DNA from: Holdemanella porci
Lineage (GTDB): Bacteria > Bacillota_I > Bacilli_A > Erysipelotrichales > Erysipelotrichaceae
DNA length: 10,017 nt
Reading direction: 5' to 3'
Assembly: GCF_019052655.1 (NCBI RefSeq)
Contig: NZ_JAHQVB010000067.1
Coordinates: forward strand, 1 to 10,017
Shown here: in pieces, positions 1 to 6,975 of the stretch
How positions within the stretch are numbered: the stretch's first letter is position 1
Layout: every line of letters begins with the position of its first letter
Notes under the pieces: model-generated
Seen by the model: the letters and a program-made list of their open reading frames with translations, nothing else
What the model was told of the DNA's origin: nothing
The model's database searches: none
Translations under genes and position numbers: made by a program

Positions 1-55
1 TTTGTATTTTCAAACTTTTTCATAAAAAATACTTGAATTTTATATAGTTAGCTCC
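1..55. other. Intergenic edge downstream of nrdD; possible start of another minus-strand gene
   Basis: This AT-rich stretch follows the nrdD stop codon. I see no convincing hairpin with a T-tract, so nrdD transcription may continue past the window edge. On the minus strand an ATG at 23-21 opens a frame that reads MKKFENT and runs off the window. No Shine-Dalgarno sequence sits directly in front of it; the AAGGAG that overlaps the nrdD stop is about 29 nt upstream, which is too far. With only seven codons visible, this could be a real next gene or chance. Confidence 0.25.
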
Positions 56-2014
56 TTAAATCGAATATGTCTTTCTTCTTGAAAACTCTTTTTGTTTACC
101 CTCATTCCAATCCTCTAAGTTTCGATAATATCCTGAAACACGAGAATAGACCTCGGTTGATTTGGAACATTTCGGGCAGATATCTTGATGACCCAATAGA
201 TAGCCATGTTCTTCGCAAACCGAATATGTTGGCGTAATTGTGAATACAGGCACCTCGTAGTTTTCATAAATGGTCTTCACAAGTAAAGCCGCCATCTTCC
301 AATCTTCGATTCCATGATCAATAAAGACTGGAAATGAAGTGGCTCCACTATATTGATTTTGAAAATCTTGTTGTATATGTAAAGCCTCAAAGACATCATC
401 CGTACTGGCGACATCTAAATGCGTTGAATTCGTATAATATCCATGACTTTGAATTTCTGGATACAATTCCTTATCAATTTGGGCAAAATGCGTACATACA
501 CTTTCTGCCGGTGTAGCCTCTAAATTAACTTTTTGACTTTGATTTAAAAGTTTGTGATTTAAAAACTCTAACACTTCCATGGAAAAAGTTTGTGCATCCA
601 AATCCATCAAATTCTTCTTTAACCATTTCGCATTCAAACAAGCCTCATTCATACCCACAATACCTAAAGTACCATAGTGATCATTAAAATCCGATATATA
701 GGCCTTGGTATACGGATACAAGCCGGCTTCCAACAATTGATTTAACACTTGTCGCTTGACTTCAAAAGAACGAAGGGCCACATCACTTAAATTATCTAAA
801 CGCTTAAAGAAATCTTCCTTACTACTTGAAAGATACGCTAAGCGCACTATGTTTAATGTCACAACCCCCATACTTCCACATAAAGGTTTATAACCAAAAT
901 ATCCTTCTACATCTTGTTTTTCTTTTGTCAAAAAATAAGGCGTTCCATATTTGGCACAAGCCTTAAACAACTCTTCTTCGTGCATCCAATCAAAATCTGG
1001 ATTTAAGTAAAGGGCAATAATTGGAAATTGAAAACCACGACCTGAAATATCTCCTTTATTGATAACTTCAAATAAGGCATCATGAAGAATTTTCATTTCC
1101 TTTTGACAATCTCCATATGTAAAATCACATTCACACCCGGCTACAATTGCCTTTTTGTTTATAAATTCTTGCGGAACATTCCAATCCAAAGTAATCTGAC
1201 TAAAAGGAGCTTGGGTACCCCATCTCGAAGGAATATTTATCCCATATATAAAGCTTTCAAGACAATCACTGACCATCTTGACAGATAGTTTGTCCTGATG
1301 AATAAAAGGTACGAGTAACGTATCAAAATGTGCGAATGATTGGGCACTGGCCCATTCATTCTGCATGATTCCTAGAAAGTTGACCATCTGGTTACATAAC
1401 GTCGATAAATGCTTGGCAGGAAGGGATGAAATCATCTTATTCACAGAAGGAAGTCCTTTTAAAATTAGATCTTCTAAAGACCAGCCTGCACTGCATCCCG
1501 TCAACATATTGATATTATGAATATATAGATCCCCATTTTTATGTGCGTTGGTAATTTGGGCATCATACACTTCACTCAACCAATAATTCGAAGTGATCAT
1601 ACCTGAATTGGATAAGATCAAACCACCCACAGAATAAGTTGCCATGGAGTTTTCATCTTCCAAAGAAATATTATCGTGTAAATACGAATTGACTAAATGT
1701 ATATATTCATTGGCCGTCGATTGAATCTTACGAACATTTTCTCTTTGTTTACGATATAAAATATATGTCTTTGCGACCGGATAATAGCCAGATTCTGACA
1801 ACGTTTTTTCAACACTATCCTGAATCATTTCTACACTAATTCGATTATCTTTGATCTTCGTTTGAAAATCAGCCGTGGCTCTAAGTACCAGTAAGTTGAT
1901 AATCGCATCGTCTTTTTCCATATGTAAAGAATCAAACGCTTTGGATATGGCCGAAAAGATTTTTGACGAATCAAAAACAACTATGGAGCCATCTCTTTTT
2001 TCGACTTCAATCAT
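56..2014 (-). CDS. nrdD: Anaerobic (class III) ribonucleoside-triphosphate reductase, large subunit
   Basis: This 652-aa cytoplasmic enzyme reduces ribonucleoside triphosphates to dNTPs under anoxia using a glycyl radical. Residues 1 to about 95 form an ATP-cone allosteric domain (VEKRDGS near the start). The catalytic barrel follows, with a candidate active-site cysteine at C174 in TGCSAGWSL, the block GTQAPFSQITLDW near 266-278, and a second candidate cysteine at C379 in PLCGSMGVVTLN. The C-terminus carries a probable zinc site (C600, H603, C613, C616) and the glycyl-radical motif RVSGYYR, with G628 as the predicted radical residue. Length and the intact tail indicate a complete gene. The start is fixed by the ATGA overlap with the upstream activase gene and by the strong AAGGGGGGA ribosome binding site at 2021-2029. 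That overlap implies translational coupling with the activase that loads its radical. No truncation or frameshift is seen. Confidence 0.97.
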   Translation of the reverse strand: MIEVEKRDGSIVVFDSSKIFSAISKAFDSLHMEKDDAIINLLVLRATADFQTKIKDNRISVEMIQDSVEKTLSESGYYPVAKTYILYRKQRENVRKIQSTANEYIHLVNSYLHDNISLEDENSMATYSVGGLILSNSGMITSNYWLSEVYDAQITNAHKNGDLYIHNINMLTGCSAGWSLEDLILKGLPSVNKMISSLPAKHLSTLCNQMVNFLGIMQNEWASAQSFAHFDTLLVPFIHQDKLSVKMVSDCLESFIYGINIPSRWGTQAPFSQITLDWNVPQEFINKKAIVAGCECDFTYGDCQKEMKILHDALFEVINKGDISGRGFQFPIIALYLNPDFDWMHEEELFKACAKYGTPYFLTKEKQDVEGYFGYKPLCGSMGVVTLNIVRLAYLSSSKEDFFKRLDNLSDVALRSFEVKRQVLNQLLEAGLYPYTKAYISDFNDHYGTLGIVGMNEACLNAKWLKKNLMDLDAQTFSMEVLEFLNHKLLNQSQKVNLEATPAESVCTHFAQIDKELYPEIQSHGYYTNSTHLDVASTDDVFEALHIQQDFQNQYSGATSFPVFIDHGIEDWKMAALLVKTIYENYEVPVFTITPTYSVCEEHGYLLGHQDICPKCSKSTEVYSRVSGYYRNLEDWNEGKQKEFSRRKTYSI

Positions 2015-3153
2015 GCTTGATCCCCCCTTATCTTTACATGTTTAACATACTTTTCGAATATCTTTTTATATTTTAAAACAACTTTAAAACTAGGTCGATG
2101 CAACGAATGATCAATGGTCGTTTCTCTATCTTCAAAAGGCTGTAAAATCACTGTATCAACGCCTTGGATCCATTCTCCTAATTCTTCTATAGTTGCTTGA
2201 TTATGCAATTCATCCACCAAAGTTACACAAATGTCATATGGTACAACCGATTGCTTCAACAAATCCAAAGACTTCTCAATATCCTTTAGATCCATATCCT
2301 CAACCCCACACGTTTTCGCATAGGCACTCGGAGCATTTTTGATATCTAGACTGACATGATCTACCAATTTTTGTGCAAGGATTGTTTTTAAACGTTCATA
2401 GAACATACCATTCGTATGAATCTTAATTTTATAGTTTAAAGTCTTGGCATACTGTAGAAAGGAAACAACCCCCTCATGCATCAAAGGCTCTCCTCCCGAT
2501 ATATAAATGCCATCTAAATCTTTGCGATGACTCTCTAAATATTCATTGATTTTTTCCGTAACGATCGGATACATGTTTTCTTTTAAATACACCAAATCTC
2601 TCGAATGACAATACGGACACTTTAAATTACATCCCCCTGTATATAAAGAACAACTCAAATGTGAATCATAATCCGATAAAGATAATTTTTTTAATTTATA
2701 AAACTGCAGATTGGTCTGCTCCAAATCCGCATAGCTTCTGGCATGATTGGATAAAGTCTGATAAAACGTAGAAAAAACTTCAATCTGCTCTGCCGTTAGA
2801 TCTTGTGTAATGTGATGCCACCAATCTCTACGAATCCCATAGATTTCAGATATATGTTTTTTGGTGAGTGCCGTCGTATATAATTCTTTAACACGCTTAT
2901 CTTTGGCACTTGTTAAGATGGAAACATAACCCAAAGTATTCAATTTTTGAACATTTTTTGTGACTGTACCCTTGTCATATCCACCAACCTGTACGATTTG
3001 TTGGAGGGAAATACCTTCATTCTCATAGATTTCAATCAAGATTGGAAGCTGGGCATAACTCAAATTCAAATCTTGCAGCATCTTATCATAATATTTCTGT
3101 GTACTTCGATAGAGGATACTTGAATCCATCAATAAATCATTTTGTTTTTCCAT
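2011..3153 (-). CDS. nrdG: MarR-type winged-helix domain fused to NrdG2-type radical SAM activase
   Basis: A single 380-aa frame joins two full-length domains. Residues 1 to about 145 resemble a MarR regulator: a recognition-helix region (DKGTVTKNVQKLNTLGY, 60-76) and a wing (SAKDKRVKEL, 82-91) flanked by helices that would form the dimer interface. Residues from about 153 to 380 are a radical-SAM protein of the anaerobic reductase activase type, with the iron-sulfur motif CNLKCPYC (C175, C179, C182) and GGEP at 220-223 for SAM binding. The overlap with nrdD indicates that its target is NrdD. The frame stays open back to 3273, but that extension translates the guaB terminator and overlaps guaB, so I place the start at 3153. 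A start at 3177 is possible. Neither has a Shine-Dalgarno sequence. The activase role is well supported by motif and context; DNA binding by the N-terminal half is inferred from fold-like sequence only. Confidence 0.9.
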   Translation of the reverse strand: MEKQNDLLMDSSILYRSTQKYYDKMLQDLNLSYAQLPILIEIYENEGISLQQIVQVGGYDKGTVTKNVQKLNTLGYVSILTSAKDKRVKELYTTALTKKHISEIYGIRRDWWHHITQDLTAEQIEVFSTFYQTLSNHARSYADLEQTNLQFYKLKKLSLSDYDSHLSCSLYTGGCNLKCPYCHSRDLVYLKENMYPIVTEKINEYLESHRKDLDGIYISGGEPLMHEGVVSFLQYAKTLNYKIKIHTNGMFYERLKTILAQKLVDHVSLDIKNAPSAYAKTCGVEDMDLKDIEKSLDLLKQSVVPYDICVTLVDELHNQATIEELGEWIQGVDTVILQPFEDRETTIDHSLHRPSFKVVLKYKKIFEKYVKHVKIRGDQA

Positions 3154-3159
3154 ACAAAT

Positions 3160-3165
3160 ATTATA
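3160..3165 (-). promoter_or_regulatory. Predicted -10 box of marR-nrdG, leaderless arrangement
   Basis: A perfect TATAAT on the minus strand ends exactly 6 nt before the ATG at 3153, so transcription would begin at or next to the start codon. No Shine-Dalgarno sequence is present. The -35 position at 17-bp spacing falls in the terminator T-tract and is weak. Arms AAATA and TATTT flank the box with an 8-nt spacer and could be part of an operator, but in such AT-rich DNA this may be chance. Confidence 0.5.
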
Positions 3166-3181
3166 AGGTATTTTCATAAAG

Positions 3182-3204
3182 AAAAAAAGGACCGAAGTCC
3201 TTTT
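3182..3204 (-). terminator. Intrinsic terminator of guaB with UUCG tetraloop
   Basis: On the minus strand, 4 bp beyond the guaB stop codon, there is a perfect hairpin with stem AAAAGGAC/GTCCTTTT closed by the loop TTCG, followed by a run of seven T. The C(UUCG)G tetraloop is known to be unusually stable. The element should end guaB transcripts and separate guaB from the marR-nrdG/nrdD operon. Confidence 0.92.
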
Positions 3205-3208
3205 GAGA

Positions 3209-4720
3209 TTATTGTGGTTTTGCGTCGAAATGTTCATCACGAACAACAACGTCGTGAGCTCCACCTTCGACAATACTTGTACTTGATACTAATGTAACCT
3301 TGGCATCTTTTTGAAGTTCAGGTATTGTTAAGCATCCACAGTTACACATTGTATGACGAATCTTAGACAAAGATAGACCTACATTATCTCTTAAGCTACC
3401 TGCATAAGGAACATACGAATCAACACCTTCTACGAAAGACATTTTCTTGTCTCCACCAACATCATATCTTTGCCAGTTACGAGCACGAGCACTACCTTCA
3501 CCCCAGTACTCCTTCATGTAATTTCCGTTTACACTTACAATCTTATTTGGAGCTTCTTTGAAACGTGCAAAGTAACGACCCAACATAACAAAGTCAGCAC
3601 CAAATGCCAATGCTAGTGTGATGTGGTAATCATGTACAATACCGCCATCTGAACAAATTGGAACATAGATTCCAGTTTCCTCAAAGTATTCATCACGAGC
3701 TTTCGCAACATCAATTGTAGCTGTAGCTTGTCCACGACCAATACCTTTTTGTTCACGAGTGATACAGATAGAACCTCCACCGATTCCAATCTTAATAAAG
3801 TCAGCTCCTGCATCCGCTAAGAAACGGAAACCATCTCCATCTACAACGTTACCAGCTCCAACTTTCACGCTGTCACCATAGTGTTCACGGATCCATTTAA
3901 TTGTTTCAGCTTGCCATGCAGAATACCCTTCACTTGAATCAATACATAAAACATCTACACCAGCTTCTACTAAAGCAGGTACACGAGTCGCATAGTCACG
4001 TGTATTGATCCCAGCACCTACAACGTAGCGCTTTTTATCATCCAATAATTCATTTGGATTATCTTTGTGTGATTCATAGTCTTTTCTGAACACGAATGCC
4101 TTTAAGTGTTGTTCTTTATCAACGATAGGCAACTGATTTAATTTGTGTTCCCAGATTAAATCGTTTGCCTCAGACAATGTAATATCTTCATCTCCGACGA
4201 TCAATTTTTCAAATGGTGTCATAAATTCCTTAACCAAAATTGAATGATCCATACGACTTTCGCGATAATCACGACTTGTTACGATACCTACTAATTTACC
4301 ATCCGCTTGACCATTGTCAGTAACAGCCATTGTTGAGTGTCCTGTCTTAGTACGAAGAGCAATTACATCCTCTAATGTTGCTTCAGGGCTAATATTTGAA
4401 TCGCTGCCAACAAATCCAGCCTTAGTCGATTTTACTTTACGAACCATAGCGGCCTGAGACTCAATTGTTTGACTACCGTAAATAAAACTTACTCCACCCT
4501 CACGTGCAAGTGCACAAGCCATTTCTTCACCACTAACAGCCTGCATTACAGCACTTACCATTGGAATATTTAAAGATAGTGCAGGTTCTTCACCTTTTTT
4601 GAATTTTACTAAAGGCGCTTTCAAACTCACCTTATCCGGTGTACAATCCGGACCTGTGTAACCAGGAATCAATAAATACTCACTGAACGTTCTAGATGGT
4701 TCTTCAAAAAATTTTGCCAT
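3209..4720 (-). CDS. guaB: IMP dehydrogenase, Tritrichomonas foetus-like clade
   Basis: This enzyme oxidises IMP to XMP with NAD+, the committed step of guanine nucleotide synthesis, probably as a cytoplasmic tetramer. The 503-aa protein has an N-terminal barrel segment, a tandem CBS region at about 105-222, and the rest of the barrel. Visible active-site features are D261 (CIDSSEG), the catalytic cysteine C319 in [14 protein letters not shown]358 in SDGG, and the flap residues R418-Y419 in ARNWQRYD. From memory, this length and numbering match the T. foetus enzyme exactly, as do the N-terminal MAK and the stretch around the catalytic loop. The start has a clear AGAAGGAGA ribosome binding site at 4727-4735. 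The gene has its own promoter and terminator, so it is probably monocistronic. Arginine codons in the parts I read are mostly CGT, consistent with high expression. An extra cysteine, C463, extends a C-N-C-G-C motif near the C-terminus. Confidence 0.97.
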   Translation of the reverse strand: MAKFFEEPSRTFSEYLLIPGYTGPDCTPDKVSLKAPLVKFKKGEEPALSLNIPMVSAVMQAVSGEEMACALAREGGVSFIYGSQTIESQAAMVRKVKSTKAGFVGSDSNISPEATLEDVIALRTKTGHSTMAVTDNGQADGKLVGIVTSRDYRESRMDHSILVKEFMTPFEKLIVGDEDITLSEANDLIWEHKLNQLPIVDKEQHLKAFVFRKDYESHKDNPNELLDDKKRYVVGAGINTRDYATRVPALVEAGVDVLCIDSSEGYSAWQAETIKWIREHYGDSVKVGAGNVVDGDGFRFLADAGADFIKIGIGGGSICITREQKGIGRGQATATIDVAKARDEYFEETGIYVPICSDGGIVHDYHITLALAFGADFVMLGRYFARFKEAPNKIVSVNGNYMKEYWGEGSARARNWQRYDVGGDKKMSFVEGVDSYVPYAGSLRDNVGLSLSKIRHTMCNCGCLTIPELQKDAKVTLVSSTSIVEGGAHDVVVRDEHFDAKPQ

Positions 4721-4748
4721 TGTTTATCTCCTTCTCAATTTAACCTAT

Positions 4749-4777
4749 ATTATATGTTTTGAGTTCTACGCCGTCAA
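4749..4777 (-). promoter_or_regulatory. Sigma-70-type promoter of guaB
   Basis: On the minus strand TTGACG (4777-4772) and a perfect TATAAT (4754-4749) are separated by 17 bp, the optimal spacing. The predicted transcript starts near 4742, giving a short 5' leader of about 20 nt that contains the ribosome binding site. The -35 box lies inside the last codons of pulA, whose stop is at 4768-4766. No room is left for a riboswitch in the leader. Confidence 0.85.
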
Positions 4778-6874
4778 GCCAAATTGACAAACGACGACAC
4801 TAAATGATGCAATATGAATATCCTGTGCTTCTAACGCATTGCTATTTCCATCATCAAACAAGACTCTAGCTTCTTGGTCCAAATGATAATCATAAGGAAT
4901 GTTAGTTGGATTAAAGAAAGCTACACAATGATCATCCCCTTTTTGACAAGAATAGACTAAGACTTGATCATAGATCGAATCAAATTGAACACCTTTTTCA
5001 ATGTCTTCAACCGTACTCAATCTAAAACAAGGATGTTCTTTACGAAGCTGGATCAATTCCTTTGTACGCTCTACAATTTCAATATGGTGATCCCTTCTTT
5101 GATAATCAACACGATTGTAGTTATCCGAACGATTGTATGTATTCCCTAAACCTTGTTTAGTGCGACCAAACTCTTGACCACAATGAATAAATGGAACCCC
5201 TTGTGCAAGTAATACCATCGCATTGGCCATGATCTGTCGTTTTTCTCTTAAATCACGACTCTCCCCATGACAACATACTCTGTTTTTATCCCATAACGTA
5301 TGATTATCATGACACTCTACATAGTTAATGACTTTCGCTGGACTATCAAACACATGGTCCATACAGCTTGCGGCCATTACACATTTTACTTGATAGAATA
5401 AATCGGCTTGTCCTGACGCAAAGCCTTTTCGTGAAAGCTCATCATTCGATCCACGAACAACTTCACGGAAACGATCCGAGAAATGACCAACATGTGGCAT
5501 CTTAGCTTGATTCAGTTGCGAAGCACGAATCTCTTCCGCCACAAAGCTTGGCATATTCCAGCCTTCCCCATAAATCATAAAATCTGGTTTTAATTTTTTA
5601 CATTCTTCACTAATCTCATTCATTAAGTTATAATCTAGGATTCCCATTAGATCAAAACGGAAACCATCCACATCAAATAACTCAATGATCTTCTTACAAG
5701 TTTCTAAAAAATATTTACGCGCCATATATGGTTGTGTATCGATATCATTGCCACAGAAACTTCCATTCGAAAATTCACCTTCACGATTCATTAAGAAATA
5801 ATAATCTGGCACCATATTTTCTAACGCAAAATTTTCTTTGACATACACATGATTAAACACTAAATCCAAATTCACTCGAATGCCTGCCTTGTGGCAATCA
5901 TGTACCAAATTCGCAAACTCCTCGATACGTAACTTCGCATTCTTTGGATCTAGTGAATAGGCCCCTTCCAAACAACGATATTGTACAGGATTATAGCCCC
6001 AGTTATAGAAAATATTAGGATACACTTCATCCACACTGCCAAAGTCAAATACAGGCATCAATTGTACGTGTGTCACACCTAATGATTTTAAATAACTAAA
6101 ACCTGTATTGTGTGCTTTTGTGATTTCATTTTCTTCCGTAAAGCCCACAAATTTTTTTGGATGACTCACTCCAATTCCAATTTGACTTGTCATATCACGA
6201 ATACTTGCCTCATATATAATCGCATCGCATTCACTATCCATTGGCTTCAATTTGATTTTTTTTGGTAGTTTTAAACTCTTAGGATCTACAATCACACTAT
6301 ATTGGCCATTCGGACCACTAAAGCAAGTATAAGGATCTGTTACCCCTTTATATTCTCCATTCACACGTACTAAGTAAGAATAGTGAACTCCATTTAAATC
6401 TTTATTGACAGTAAGCGAGAAAACCCCTTTATCCTGCCGAACCATCGATTCAACAATCTTTTTTCCGTTTAAGACATATCCTACATGTACGGCAAGAGCT
6501 GTAGGTGCCCACACTTTAAAGGTTGTCTTTTCTGGTGTATATGTAGCTCCTAGATCCTCTTTTTCATACATGTACTCTTTCGCAAAACGCTCTGTTTTAA
6601 CAATATGAGAGTATTTGGCAACACAAGTTTTACAATGTTCATCATACACAGTATATTCTTGACCAATTTCCAAGTTCCCGTTTAATGACAATGAATAATG
6701 CGTATATCCATTATATAGATCACTTTGAGACTGAATCGTCAACGGAATAATACGATCCTTTGTATCTTTCATATGGAAAATACGACTTTTTCCACCAAAA
6801 AAATTTTTGGACATATAAACATCCAAACAATTGTAATCATCTAAATAAGCTTCATATGGCTCCTTCATTCGCAT
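4766..6874 (-). CDS. pulA: Type I pullulanase (glycogen/alpha-glucan debranching enzyme, GH13)
   Basis: This enzyme hydrolyses alpha-1,6 branch points in glycogen, pullulan or limit dextrins. The 702-aa protein has an N-terminal beta-rich region (1-105), a CBM48-like domain (about 106-200), the GH13 barrel (about 215-610) and a C-terminal beta domain. The pullulanase signature YNWGYNP lies at 290-296. GH13 conserved regions are LDLVFNHV (336-343), GFRFDLMG with nucleophile D408, GEGW with acid/base E437, and ECHDNHTLWDK with D523. No signal peptide is present, so it should act in the cytoplasm on stored glycogen or imported oligosaccharides. The start at 6874 has a GAGG-type ribosome binding site about 10 nt upstream; an in-frame ATG two codons later (6868) is an alternative. 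The gene is divergent from fumC and its 3' end carries the guaB promoter. No terminator hairpin is obvious before guaB, so some readthrough into guaB is possible. Confidence 0.95.
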   Translation of the reverse strand: MRMKEPYEAYLDDYNCLDVYMSKNFFGGKSRIFHMKDTKDRIIPLTIQSQSDLYNGYTHYSLSLNGNLEIGQEYTVYDEHCKTCVAKYSHIVKTERFAKEYMYEKEDLGATYTPEKTTFKVWAPTALAVHVGYVLNGKKIVESMVRQDKGVFSLTVNKDLNGVHYSYLVRVNGEYKGVTDPYTCFSGPNGQYSVIVDPKSLKLPKKIKLKPMDSECDAIIYEASIRDMTSQIGIGVSHPKKFVGFTEENEITKAHNTGFSYLKSLGVTHVQLMPVFDFGSVDEVYPNIFYNWGYNPVQYRCLEGAYSLDPKNAKLRIEEFANLVHDCHKAGIRVNLDLVFNHVYVKENFALENMVPDYYFLMNREGEFSNGSFCGNDIDTQPYMARKYFLETCKKIIELFDVDGFRFDLMGILDYNLMNEISEECKKLKPDFMIYGEGWNMPSFVAEEIRASQLNQAKMPHVGHFSDRFREVVRGSNDELSRKGFASGQADLFYQVKCVMAASCMDHVFDSPAKVINYVECHDNHTLWDKNRVCCHGESRDLREKRQIMANAMVLLAQGVPFIHCGQEFGRTKQGLGNTYNRSDNYNRVDYQRRDHHIEIVERTKELIQLRKEHPCFRLSTVEDIEKGVQFDSIYDQVLVYSCQKGDDHCVAFFNPTNIPYDYHLDQEARVLFDDGNSNALEAQDIHIASFSVVVCQFGLTA

Positions 6875-6975
6875 ATGTAGTATTCCTCATTTCCTTTTAT
6901 TTTACGTATCTATTGTAACATGTATACAGACAATTTTTAAAAAAAATGTTAAACTACTTCATAGAGGTGAACAAA
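6875..6975. promoter_or_regulatory. Divergent pulA-fumC control region
   Basis: This 101-bp gap holds both ribosome binding sites and must hold both promoters. The pulA promoter is best seen on the minus strand. For fumC, a weak plus-strand pair TTTACG (6901-6906) and TATACA (6923-6928), 16 bp apart, is the best candidate, but it is not convincing. An 8-bp perfect palindrome TGTATACA (6921-6928) lies next to the pulA -10 box and could be part of an operator. Confidence 0.4.
6912..6920 (-). promoter_or_regulatory. Predicted extended -10 promoter of pulA
   Basis: On the minus strand TGT is followed directly by TACAAT (6917-6912), an extended -10 box. The -35 position at 17-bp spacing reads TTAAAA, which is weak but tolerable with an extended -10. 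Transcription would start near 6905, giving a leader of about 30 nt with the ribosome binding site. Confidence 0.45.

Noticed and set aside
20..48. Hairpin terminator after nrdD
   Set aside because: Only a weak AT-only pairing (AAAT/ATTT) is present with no GC stem, so I did not call a terminator.
3154..3273. N-terminal extension of the marR-nrdG frame by 40 residues into guaB
   Set aside because: The extension overlaps the guaB coding end and translates the guaB terminator hairpin and its T-tract, so it is not real coding sequence.
3613..3813. Second minus-strand frame within guaB
   Set aside because: It is a shifted frame over the most conserved part of guaB, including the catalytic loop; leucine- and valine-rich translation is typical of a shadow frame.
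6946..6975. Start of fumC at the upstream ATG (ten extra residues)
   Set aside because: The ATG at 6976 has a well-placed AGAGGTGA site and matches the family N-terminus; the upstream ATG has no ribosome binding site and is preceded by an A-tract.
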